Positions 32,150-40,058 of a DNA stretch of 64,000 bases are shown here, piece after piece. The stretch spans positions 248,001 through 312,000 of the forward strand of contig JADJEH010000001.1 in the NCBI GenBank assembly GCA_016702305.1. The letters are read 5' to 3'. Origin of the DNA: a bacterium. GTDB lineage: Bacteria; Electryoneota; RPQS01. The translations under genes were made by a program, and so were the position numbers. Each line of letters starts with the position of its first letter. Within the stretch, counting starts at the first letter, position 1. Below the pieces are notes generated by a model, which saw only the letters and a program-made list of their open reading frames with translations, searched no databases and had not been told where the DNA came from.

Positions 32150-33321
32150 ATGAACAATCCAAACTGTGCGCAGCGCGGCGGCGTTGCGCTCTGGGCAACG
32201 ATCGCCGTCGTCGTGATCGTGCTCGCGATGCTCGGCTTTCACTTCTTCTCGCGCATGGAACCCGCTGAAGTCCGATCGTTTCAGGAACTGGTGAATCGCG
32301 TCGAGAAGATCAATACACAAATCTCCGAACGCGAAGGTCAAATCTCCGACCTCGTCGGACGCTATAACAAGTCGCATCCGGGTAACGGATTGATACAACG
32401 GGCATGTCCGCGATGGGACTCACCGAGGAACAGTCGCGCCTCTTGGCCAACCGTGTCGCGCAGGAGCAGGACCTATCCTACCGCGGACTCCTGCAAGAGG
32501 TGATTGACGTTACCAAAGACCTCGATAAATTGCGCACCGAGTTAGGCGAGGTCCGCTCGCGTCTGCGGCCGCCAATCGTCGCGCAGAAGGGCGATACCCA
32601 TTTGGCTATCAGTCTGAAGTTCCTGACCGACGAAATCGGTATGAACGAAACCGACGCCTTGGCGCTGATTGAAAAAGAGGCGCTCGTCCCCGAACTGCTG
32701 CCCGGTTTTGAAGTCTGGAACTACTATGGCGAAGGCGTCTTCGGGACGTTTGTCACGCAAGGTCAGGCGCGGATTACGCCCAATGAACTCACGCGGGCAA
32801 CAAAGCGCAAGATTGACGCGGAGCGCCAAACGCTGATTCAAGAACGGAATCAGAAACAATCGGAAGTGGACGACCTGGAAGCGCGTAAGTCCGAATTGCA
32901 GCAGCAGATTCGCTCGCTTGAAGAGGAACGCACCGCGATGATGGACCAGGTCACCAAAATGGCGGCTAACAATGACAGCCTGTCGCGCGAACTCAATTCG
33001 CTGAAATACCACGTCGGCACCTTTCGCGATCTCGAACGCGTCGGTGCGATTCGCAAACCGACCCTCGGTAAGTGGAACACCGGCGATATTGAAGCCGTCG
33101 CCCACACCGGTTCTCTTGACCTGCGCCGCGATACCCGGATCGTCGTCAACGCCGCTTCGCTGGGTTTGAGCAAGGTTGAGAAGATCCTCGTCTTCCCGCG
33201 CTACTTCGACGAAGACAAAGACTATCGCGTAGAGCTCTCGCCCGATCGAAGCACCGCCACCGTGGTGCTTGAAAAACCCTCGAAGTTCAATCTTTCGCGC
33301 CTCGTCATTGCCGTCGGTTAA
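32150..33321 (+). CDS. Membrane-anchored coiled-coil protein, one frameshift
   Basis: I do not recognise this family. ATG 32150 opens a protein with a single membrane helix at residues 12-30 (VALWATIAVVVIVLAMLGFH). A short coiled coil follows (FQELVNRVEKINTQISEREG). After a one-base frame change near 32,390 the reading continues as IDTTGMSAMGLTEEQSRLLA. A second, long coiled coil lies at about residues 225-290 (LIQERNQKQSEVDDLEARKS, SLEEERTAMMDQVTKMAANN). A C-terminal beta-rich domain ends LSRLVIAVG. It lies just after the penicillin-binding protein and opposite an LPS-transport permease, so an envelope role is likely. The span is about 390 residues. Confidence 0.7.
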
Positions 33322-33348
33322 GCTGAGGATCGTCCATAGACTAACGAG

Positions 33349-33373
33349 AAGAGACCGCTGCGCGCGGTCTCTT
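33349..33373 (+). terminator. Terminator between convergent genes
   Basis: AAGAGACCGC (33349-33358) pairs with GCGGTCTCTT (33364-33373), loop of five, followed by TCGTTT. It serves the coiled-coil gene (+) and, with its A-rich left side, possibly the LptF/G gene (-). Confidence 0.82.
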
Positions 33374-33377
33374 TCGT

Positions 33378-34521
33378 TTAGCCAAACAGTCCGTGCCCGG
33401 ATCGCCGCTGCCGCCACCACAGGTATATTGCTACCAGCGTGAACAGGACATTCGGGGCCCACATTGCCGCGGCCGGACTCACTGTGCCGCGGTCCGCCAG
33501 GTCTTCACCGGCGATCAAAACACCCAGTAGATCAGGAAGAAGGCCATACTATAGCCCGCCGAGACGCCGATGCCGCTGCGGGCGCACCAGTTGGCCTAAC
33601 AGGCCGCCGAGCGCCGCGAAGATCAGGCATGCGGCCGGGATCGAGAATTTCTTGTGGATTTCGACTTTGTAACCGCAAGATATTCTTCGCATTCTTCTCG
33701 ACGTCGTTGGCGCGATAGTTCGCGATGCGTTCGCGCAATTGGGCGACGTCCATCTCGCGGTCGCCGCGCCATTCACTTGTCGTCCGCCGCAGCGACATGT
33801 CCGCCGCGTGAATTCGGAAGACTGCGCTCTGAAACTCGATGCGGTGATGTTCACCAGGCCGAGATCGATCTGAACGCAGAATCTCGCCATTCTGAAGCGT
33901 AAACTCGAAGCCCTCAAACCACTCTTCGTATTTCAGCTTGCCGGAGTCCGCGATGACCGTCCCGCCAAACCGGGGATCGTCGTCCTGATAGACCATCACG
34001 TCGTGAATCACTGAGGTCTCATTGTCAACATCGCGGGCATAAAGCACGTGCCCCGGAATGTCCGAGAGAAACACGCCCGGCTCCAGCACCATCGCAGGTT
34101 TGAGGCGCTTGATATCCGATTGCAGCTGCCGGGAACGGTAGTTAAGGTCCGGCAAGATATTATTGTTGAAGTGCGCCAGCCCCGCCGCCGAGAGTAACCC
34201 AAATAGCACGGCCGGAGTGATCATCTGCCAGGGCCCCACCCAGGACGAGCGCAACGCCGTCACCTCGTTATCTGAGGACAGCCGCCCATACGCCGATAGC
34301 ACGGCCACCAGCACTGCCATCGGAACGGCCAGCGCCAGCATCCAAGCCAAATTCAGCCCAAAAAACTCAACCACCGTCCAGACCGGCAGACCCTTGCCCA
34401 CGATCCGGCCCAGCATGGTGAACACCAGATTGAGGGCAAACAGAAAGACGATCAGCGACAGGCTGAAGAAAAAGGGCGGGATGAACTCCCGGGTAAGGTA
34501 GCGGAAGAGAGTCATGGTCAA
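33378..34521 (-). CDS. lptF: LptF/LptG-family LPS export permease, three frameshifts
   Basis: An inner-membrane subunit of the LPS transporter LptB2FG. From ATG 34521: LFRYLTREFIPPFFFSLSLI, then VFLFALNLVFTMLGRIVGKG and a Tyr-Gly-Arg-Leu-Ser segment followed by DNEVTALRSS. The periplasmic beta domain follows (ILPDLNYRSRQLQSDIKRLK, VMVYQDDDP). Near 33,685 the frame changes to VEIHKKFSIPAACLIFAALG. Near 33,590 it changes to RSGIGVSAGYSMAFFLIYWV, and near 33,535 (a T-run one short) to LIAGEDLADRGTVSPAAAMW, ending GHGLFG at 33378. The total is about 380 residues, normal for LptF/G. A second family member is at 37,662 on the other strand; which is F and which is G is not certain. Confidence 0.85.
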
Positions 34522-34576
34522 CCAGTTTCCTGCCGCAAGTTAATAAAATTGAACAACATTTCCCACACCTACCCGC

Positions 34577-34605
34577 TTGCTTTTTTCCCCGAAATGGGAT
34601 ATACT
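34577..34605 (+). promoter_or_regulatory. Sigma-70-type promoter for the tRNA-Ser genes
   Basis: TTGCTT (34577-34582), a 17-base spacer and TATACT (34600-34605), 32 bases before the first tRNA. The spacing is ideal and no gene lies between it and the tRNAs. Confidence 0.8.
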
Positions 34606-34637
34606 CTCTGTTTCGGGGACGGACGGCCCTCCGCCCG

Positions 34638-34722
34638 GGAGGACTAGACCTAATTGGTAAGGCAGCGGTCTTGAAAACCGCCGGGCGAAAGCCCTTGGGA
34701 GTTCGGAGTCTCCCGTCCTCCG
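34638..34722 (+). tRNA. tRNA-Ser, anticodon TGA
   Basis: The acceptor GGAGGAC pairs with GTCCTCC; the discriminator is G and CCA is not encoded. The anticodon arm GCGGT-CTTGAAA-ACCGC gives TGA (reads UCA). A long variable arm GGGC-GAAA-GCCC marks a class II tRNA. Two single extra bases disturb it: an A in the D stem (GACC where GCC would pair with GGC) and a G in the T loop (TTCGGAGT, eight bases rather than seven). Both fit the indel errors found in neighbouring genes. Confidence 0.88.
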
Positions 34723-34761
34723 CAAGATTTTGTTTTTGCGTGTTACGTAGCGCGCGACCCC

Positions 34762-34851
<90 letters not shown>

Positions 34852-34872
34852 CAAAGTAAGTCCGAGGGACTT

Positions 34873-35066
34873 ATGGACAGAATTGACAAGACAGCAATCC
34901 GCAAACTGAAGGTCGGCGAGTAAGATGAAGACAAGCTGAACTTAGGTATTGGTTGTCGAAGACGCCGGATGAACGCGTTGAAGCCGTGGAAATCCTCAGG
35001 AGACAGTGCTAGGGAAATCTACCAAGACTTCAAAGAGTTTGTCGCCGGATTAATCGAGCACTAAGT
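34873..35066 (+). pseudogene. Decayed small antitoxin-like gene
   Basis: From ATG 34873 the reading is MDRIDKTAIRKLKVGE then a stop. A second frame continues as RYWLSKTPDERVEAVEILRR with QC, another stop, then LPRLQRVCRRINRAL. This pattern (RYWLSKTPEER.EAVE.LRRQ) matches small proteins commonly encoded just before MNT-like or DUF6036 nucleotidyltransferases. With an internal stop and a frame change it cannot make the full protein as sequenced. Part of the damage could be sequence error, but the partner next to it is clearly deleted. Confidence 0.6.
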
Positions 35067-35067
35067 T

Positions 35068-35187
35068 GAGTATTTGATTGTCGGTGCCCACGCCCTTTAT
35101 ATTGGTCGCAGTCAGTTCATCGCCAACAAACTCGCTACCGGTAGACATAGAGACCTCGCCGACTTCGAAAGTATCACGAAAAAGTAG
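35068..35187 (+). pseudogene. Remnant of a nucleotidyltransferase (MNT/DUF6036-like)
   Basis: In one frame the reading is EYLIVGAHALYIGRSQFIAN then KLATGRHRDLADFESITKK and a stop. The front part matches the start of MNT-like nucleotidyltransferases (EYLIVGAHAL), and the rear matches their end (F..NK.ATGR.KDLADVE). About 100 residues of the middle, including the Gly-Ser and Asp catalytic motif, are absent. This is a real internal deletion, not a frameshift. A 7-bp inverted repeat (GTAGGGG 35184-35190, CCCCTAC 35216-35222) follows. Nothing else is seen between here and the next gene. Confidence 0.6.
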
Positions 35188-35265
35188 GGGCGAAGCCTCT
35201 CGCGAACTGACTTTTCCCCTACCGTCCGGCCGTGACTTAGGGGATTTTTGTTAACAATACTACCA

Positions 35266-35898
35266 ATGAACAACATTACCGATTCAACCGCTCAACGCAC
35301 GCGCCGCCGCGCCGCCATCCGCATGTGGATCGCCGGCGTGCTGATGCTGGCTGCGCTGATCGTCGGGGTGTTGTCCTGGCTGCGCGAAGAGTCCGCCGTG
35401 CTGATCGTCCCATCGTCACCCGCCGGCGGCGAAGTTCTATTGAATTTCCGCCCGAGCGGCGCCAAGACCAACGCGTACATTTCTGACTTGCCCGCCGACT
35501 CCGTTATCGTCTCATTGCGCCGCGACGGCTTTCGCCCCGTTCCGCCGGAACAGCATATTCGCTTGCAGGCAGGCGACACTACGCGTTTGGCGTTCTTCAT
35601 GCGCCCGATCGAACGCGGTGACTCGCGCGAATTGCCGCGCGCGAATGGCCTGCCGTATAAGTGGCAATGGAAGTACGTCGCCGTCAACTCCGACCCACCC
35701 GGCGCCGAAGTGGTTATTGACGACGTGCATACCGGTCTGATGACGCCGGCCAATTTTGTGTTTGACCGCGGTCTGCATCACCTGCAAGCGCACTGGCCCA
35801 ATGGCGCGAAGTCCTTCAAGAATGTCGTGATTGAACCGTCGTCCACGCAGCCGGACATTCTGTTCCGTCCAGCCACCTATATAAGGCCGGAAGAATAA
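35266..35898 (+). CDS. PEGA-domain membrane-anchored protein
   Basis: I use ATG 35266 as the start; an in-frame TTG at 35248 is less likely. The 210-residue product has an Arg-rich N-terminus, one membrane helix (MWIAGVLMLAALIVGVLSWL) and two PEGA-like beta domains. The first has SPAGGEVLLNFRPSGAKTNA and VIVSLRRDGFRPVPPE. The second has VNSDPPGAEVVIDDVHTGLM, then TPANFVFDRGLHHL. PEGA modules usually sit outside the inner membrane and may bind the cell wall or surface partners. Its stop shares a base with the next start (TAATG). Confidence 0.82.
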   Translation: MNNITDSTAQRTRRRAAIRMWIAGVLMLAALIVGVLSWLREESAVLIVPSSPAGGEVLLNFRPSGAKTNAYISDLPADSVIVSLRRDGFRPVPPEQHIRLQAGDTTRLAFFMRPIERGDSRELPRANGLPYKWQWKYVAVNSDPPGAEVVIDDVHTGLMTPANFVFDRGLHHLQAHWPNGAKSFKNVVIEPSSTQPDILFRPATYIRPEE

Positions 35899-36257
35899 TG
35901 CGTCGCGAAATTACCCGCATCGAACCGCGCAGCGCCATCCGCGTTGGCTTTTTCATCGGGATGCTTTTCGGCATCCTGTTCGGGCTGTATAGCGCCGTTC
36001 TGCTCAAGGGCATGGGCGATGCCGGCATGCAACTCTTCGGCGCCGCCGACGCCGCGCAGTTGAAGTCGTTGACCGGCGTCTCGACGTTCCTGCTCGCACT
36101 GTTCATGGGGTTGATGGGCGCGCTGTTCTATTCGCTCATCAGCGGCCTGTGCGCCGTGGTGTACAATCTCGCCGCGCGCTGGTTCGGCGGCATTGAATAT
36201 CAGGTGCAGGAGATTGAAGACACGCTGCCCAACGCATCCGGAGAAATGAATGACTGA
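35898..36257 (+). CDS. DUF3566-family membrane protein
   Basis: A 119-residue protein beginning MRREITRIEPRSAIRVGFFI. It has two membrane helices (VGFFIGMLFGILFGLYSAVL and FLLALFMGLMGALFYSLISG) and the motif VYNLAARWFGGIEYQV near the end. This layout is that of DUF3566, whose function is unknown. It overlaps the PEGA gene by one base and gltX by eight, so all three are probably co-translated. Confidence 0.82.
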   Translation: MRREITRIEPRSAIRVGFFIGMLFGILFGLYSAVLLKGMGDAGMQLFGAADAAQLKSLTGVSTFLLALFMGLMGALFYSLISGLCAVVYNLAARWFGGIEYQVQEIEDTLPNASGEMND

Positions 36258-37665
36258 TACCCGCGTCCGCTTCGCTCCGAGCCCGACCGGCTATTTGCAC
36301 GTCGGCGGCGCACGCACGGCCATCTTCAATTGGCTCTATGCCCGGAGCGTCGGGGGGAGCTTCCTCGTCCGCATCGAAGACACCGACCCCGTGCGCTCGC
36401 GCGGTGAATTGGCCCAGGTGATTCTCGACGGCCTGGCATGGCTGGGTTTGCACTCGGATGAAGAGATCGTCTACCAGTCCGACCGCAAAGAGCGCTTCGT
36501 CGCCGTCGCGCACGAATTGGTCGAGCGGGGTCGTGCCTACTACGATTTCACGACGATCGAAGATCTTGAAGCGGCCCGCGCGGCCTCGCAGGCGCGGGGC
36601 GAAGCGTCGTTCCGCTTCAAGGCGGATCTCGCTAAAGTCCGTGCCGCGGCACCGGACCTGTTCGCCAGCGGCAAGCCTTACGCCGTGCGTTTTGCCGCAC
36701 CTGAGGAAGATATCGGATGGGACGATCTCGTGCATGGGCCCGTCAATTATCGTGGCGAAGAGCTTGAAGATTTCGTTCTCTTGCGGTCGGACGGCTCGCC
36801 GACCTATCACCTATCCGTCGTCTGCGATGACCACGACATGCGCATCTCCCACGTGCTGCGCGGCGACGACCACATCTCCAACACGCCCAAACAAATCGCG
36901 CTCTATCGCGCGATGGACTGGGATGTGCCGCGTTTTGGACACGTGCCGTTGATTCTCGGTCAAGACAAGAAACGGCTGTCGAAACGTACCGGCGCCACAT
37001 CCGTCGGCGAGTTTCAGGAGAAAGGTTTCCTGCCGCAGGCCTTGTTCAACTTCCTCACGCTGCTCGGCTGGTCACCCGGCAAGGGCGACCGCGAAATTTT
37101 CACACGCGATGAACTTGTGCAGTTGTTTACGACTGACGGCATTCAACCAAAGTCCGCTGTGTTCGATGAAGCCAAACTGGAGTGGGTGAACGGCGAGCAT
37201 CTGCGTCTACTCAGTGACGATGACGCCGTGCAATACATGCTCGATCACGCACAAGATTCGTCGGCCACATCCGAGCAGGTGCGTGCCGCCTGGCCGCTGA
37301 TCCGCGAGCGCGTGCGCATGCCGCATGACGTGTTCGCCGAGCAGGCCTATCTTTTCGCCGACCCGCAGGAGTACGACCCCAAAGGAGTCGAAAAACACTT
37401 GGCCGATCCCGCGATTCTGTCGCACCTGCAATCGTATACCACGGCACTTGCGAGTGCCGAGTTTGAAGCCGCCGCCCTTGAAGCAAATTTGCGCGAATGC
37501 GCGGACGCGGCATCCATCAAAGCGGGCCAGTTGATTCACCCGATCAGGCTGGGGCTGACGGGCCGCACGGTGAGCCCGTCGCTCTTTGACATGATGGCCG
37601 TGCTGGGCAAAGAGACTGTCGTGCGCCGCCTGAACCGGCTGCTCCGGCAATTCCATACCGCGTGA
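36250..37665 (+). CDS. gltX: Glutamyl-tRNA synthetase
   Basis: A class I aminoacyl-tRNA synthetase of 471 residues, charging tRNA-Glu. The HIGH-type motif is APSPTGYLHVGGARTAIFNW near the start. IEDTDPVRSR follows, and the KMSKS-type loop is KKRLSKRTGATSV. The anticodon-binding helical domain occupies the last 170 residues, ending IRLGLTGRTVSPSLFDMMAV. It starts eight bases inside the preceding gene, with GGAG upstream, and its stop overlaps the next gene (GTGA). Nothing distinguishes it from a discriminating GluRS, and no gatCAB genes are in the window to test that. Confidence 0.95.
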   Translation: MTDTRVRFAPSPTGYLHVGGARTAIFNWLYARSVGGSFLVRIEDTDPVRSRGELAQVILDGLAWLGLHSDEEIVYQSDRKERFVAVAHELVERGRAYYDFTTIEDLEAARAASQARGEASFRFKADLAKVRAAAPDLFASGKPYAVRFAAPEEDIGWDDLVHGPVNYRGEELEDFVLLRSDGSPTYHLSVVCDDHDMRISHVLRGDDHISNTPKQIALYRAMDWDVPRFGHVPLILGQDKKRLSKRTGATSVGEFQEKGFLPQALFNFLTLLGWSPGKGDREIFTRDELVQLFTTDGIQPKSAVFDEAKLEWVNGEHLRLLSDDDAVQYMLDHAQDSSATSEQVRAAWPLIRERVRMPHDVFAEQAYLFADPQEYDPKGVEKHLADPAILSHLQSYTTALASAEFEAAALEANLRECADAASIKAGQLIHPIRLGLTGRTVSPSLFDMMAVLGKETVVRRLNRLLRQFHTA

Positions 37666-38738
37666 CGCTGCTCGATCGCTATATCGTCTCCGCGTTCGCG
37701 CGGAGTTTTTTCTTTGCGATGCTCGCCGCCGCCATCGTCTTCGTCACGATTGACCTCGTCGAACACCTGGATAAATTCGTGGACGCCGGCGTTGGTTTCA
37801 AGCTCGTTGCGCGCTACTACGCGCTTTATGTTCCGTTCATAGTCTACCTGACCATTCCAGTCGGAGTGCTCTTGGCGACACTCTTCACGATCGGCGGCTT
37901 CGTCTATCGCAACGAGCTGACGGCTATGCAGGCGTCCGGCGTCAGCCTCTGGCGCATCCTGTCCATTCTGTTGCTCGTCGCGGTGCCGCTGTCCGCTTCG
38001 GTTTGGTACCTCGGCGAAAACATCGTCCCCGGGTATAATTTCGAGCGCAAAGAACTCTATCGCGTCCACGTACGCAAGGGCAAAGGTTCGGTCTCGTCAC
38101 GCCAGGGCCGCATCTATTTGCAGACCTCGCCGACCGAATTTCTGCGTATGGAGAGCTACGACCCGAGCCGTGCGACCGGCTACCGGGTGCAACTGCAAAC
38201 GATTCACGACGGACGGGTCATCTCCCGCGTCGAGGCCGACAGTGTTCGCTATATCCTCAGCGGATGGGTGTTCACACCCGCTACGGTCACGGAGTTCAAC
38301 GAACGCGACGTCGTCATGACGCACCGCGATTCGCTCGTGCGTACCGATTTTCAGTTTACGCCCGACGATCTCATTCGCCTCAATATCGAACCCGAAGAGA
38401 TGAGCTATCGGGATATTCAAAGTCTCGTCGGCCGTCTGCACGCCGCCGGTATTCGCGCGGTGCGCTGGTCGGTGGACCTTGCATTCAAGTTCTCGCAGCC
38501 TTTTGCCACGTTCATCATCGTCCTGTTTGGCGTCCCCTTCGCGGCCTTCCGAAGGCGCGGCGGCTTGGTCTTAGGCTTCGGTCTGTCACTCTTGGTTTGC
38601 TTTGTCTATTTCGGTTTCCAGCAGGTCGGCAAAATCCTCGGCTACGGCGGCGCGCTGTCCCCGCTATGGGCCGCGTGGATCGGTAACGTCGTCTTCGGCA
38701 TCTTCGGGATGTACCTCGTCTGGCGCGCTCCGAAATAG
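37662..38738 (+). CDS. lptG: LptF/LptG-family LPS export permease
   Basis: A 358-residue inner-membrane permease of the LPS transporter, from GTG 37662. It has LLDRYIVSAFARSFFFAMLA, three N-terminal helices, and the family sentence NELTAMQASGVSLWRILSIL. The periplasmic beta domain (FLRMESYDPSRATGYRVQLQ) is followed by three C-terminal helices (FIIVLFGVPFAAFRRRGGLV). DLAFKFSQPFATFIIVLFGV matches the conserved stretch before the last helices. It is intact, unlike the family member on the minus strand at 33.4 kb. The two subunits are thus encoded apart and in opposite directions. Confidence 0.88.
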   Translation: MTLLDRYIVSAFARSFFFAMLAAAIVFVTIDLVEHLDKFVDAGVGFKLVARYYALYVPFIVYLTIPVGVLLATLFTIGGFVYRNELTAMQASGVSLWRILSILLLVAVPLSASVWYLGENIVPGYNFERKELYRVHVRKGKGSVSSRQGRIYLQTSPTEFLRMESYDPSRATGYRVQLQTIHDGRVISRVEADSVRYILSGWVFTPATVTEFNERDVVMTHRDSLVRTDFQFTPDDLIRLNIEPEEMSYRDIQSLVGRLHAAGIRAVRWSVDLAFKFSQPFATFIIVLFGVPFAAFRRRGGLVLGFGLSLLVCFVYFGFQQVGKILGYGGALSPLWAAWIGNVVFGIFGMYLVWRAPK

Positions 38739-38762
38739 CAATATGAATTGGAAGAATGAGAA

Positions 38763-38787
38763 GAGGCCGCGCACACTGCGCGGCCTC
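38763..38787 (+). terminator. Terminator between convergent operons
   Basis: GAGGCCGCGC (38763-38772) pairs with GCGCGGCCTC (38778-38787), loop ACACT, followed by GTTCATTTT. It separates the plus-strand lptG run from the long minus-strand operon ending at 38812. Confidence 0.85.
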
Positions 38788-38811
38788 GTTCATTTTGTGC
38801 AAGACCCGGGA

Positions 38812-40058
38812 CTACCAGTGCAACGCATGGCTGAATCCCAATGAAATTCCGCGCGCCGAATCGAACAAACCTCCGTGCCACGAACAGCCCACATCGAACG
38901 AGTAGCGCGCCGTGTGCAAACCGCCGCCTATCGCGACCCGCGTGCCCAATGGTCCGCCGGCTCCAAAGCCCGCGCGCACAAGCCACGGTCCGCGCACGCT
39001 GTATTCGCCGCCCAGCATCGCTTCCGTGCCTCGTTTGCCCTGCGCGGAATCGTCGAACCTGGCGCGCAGCGTGCTGACAAAGAGCATCCGCGGCGTATAG
39101 GCAAAACGTCCCGACAGTTCAATCGTCGCCGGCAATTTTGACTCGATGCTCCCGCCTGTGAGCACGCTTGTCGAGGACTTGAAGGCGCGCTCGACATAAT
39201 CGTCATCGTCAAGTGAATCCACGATCAAACCGGCCGAGTCAATCTCAAATGCCTCAAGGGTCGCCTCGTCCACAACCCATGTCACGCTGCTGCCGATCTG
39301 CCGCAGCGCGGCGCCAACCGACCAACGATCGTCTATCTCGGCCAGCAACCCCAAGTCGAAACCGATGCCGTCACCGTGCTCGGCATGCACGCGCTGAACC
39401 GCGCCGTAACCCGTGATTAGCGAATCCGTGGCCAGAAATTCGCCCGATGCATCGGTGATCTTGTCATACAATGTGCCAAGGTAAAAATGAAACCCGATGC
39501 CACCGTAGAGCCCTTTGACATACTCTTGTTCAAACCGATAGCCCACGGCCATCCCCGCGTCGAACAGCGTGTATTGCTCGCCGCCCAGATCGTTGAGCTT
39601 GTAACCGCGATTGAGCTGATTGCCGTAGAGCGCCAATTCAAAAGCTCGCGATCGGCCGTGACATTCACGGCCGTCTGTTCAGAGAACTGCAGCGCCGCCT
39701 GCCGATAGACGATGCCCGCGATTGGCGCCGAAGCCATGCCCGAAACTTCGAGCCCGTCGGCCGGAATACGATCCATAATCTCGCGCTTGTCCTGCGCCGT
39801 CAGATAGTGATCGCGCGCGATCTGATCGTTCCAGTAGTTGACGCTGAACGCATTGTTCATCGCGCCCGCCGAGATGCGGGGCAAGTCCAGCCGCCACTTC
39901 TGCCGCGACGACCGCGCGAGCTGCGCGGCATTGCCGACCAGCACATCGCTGGATTGTTCGTAAACGTCCGCCGCACCGCCGAAACCTAATGACCGGCCTG
40001 CGGGAGCTTGAGCTGCGCCGATCTGTACGGTAAGCAGGAGTAGAATTAACATTCTCAT
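38812..40058 (-). CDS. Outer-membrane beta-barrel protein (PorV/DUF5723-like), one frameshift
   Basis: The signal peptide MRMLILLLLTVQIGAAQA is followed by GRSLGFGGAADVYEQSSDVL, a start typical of PorV/DUF5723-like barrels. Alternating beta strands fill the rest, for example GLYGGIGFHFYLGTLYDKIT, IGFDLGLLAEIDDRWSVGAA and LRQIG. The C-terminus LGFSHALHW ends in an aromatic residue, as barrels do. The reading frame breaks near 39,636, where a T-run is one base short. Restoring it gives ADRELFELALYGNQ. At about 415 residues it pairs with the lipoprotein gene upstream (ATGA overlap). It is the only frameshift outside the 25.7-34.8 kb patch that I could find. Confidence 0.8.
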
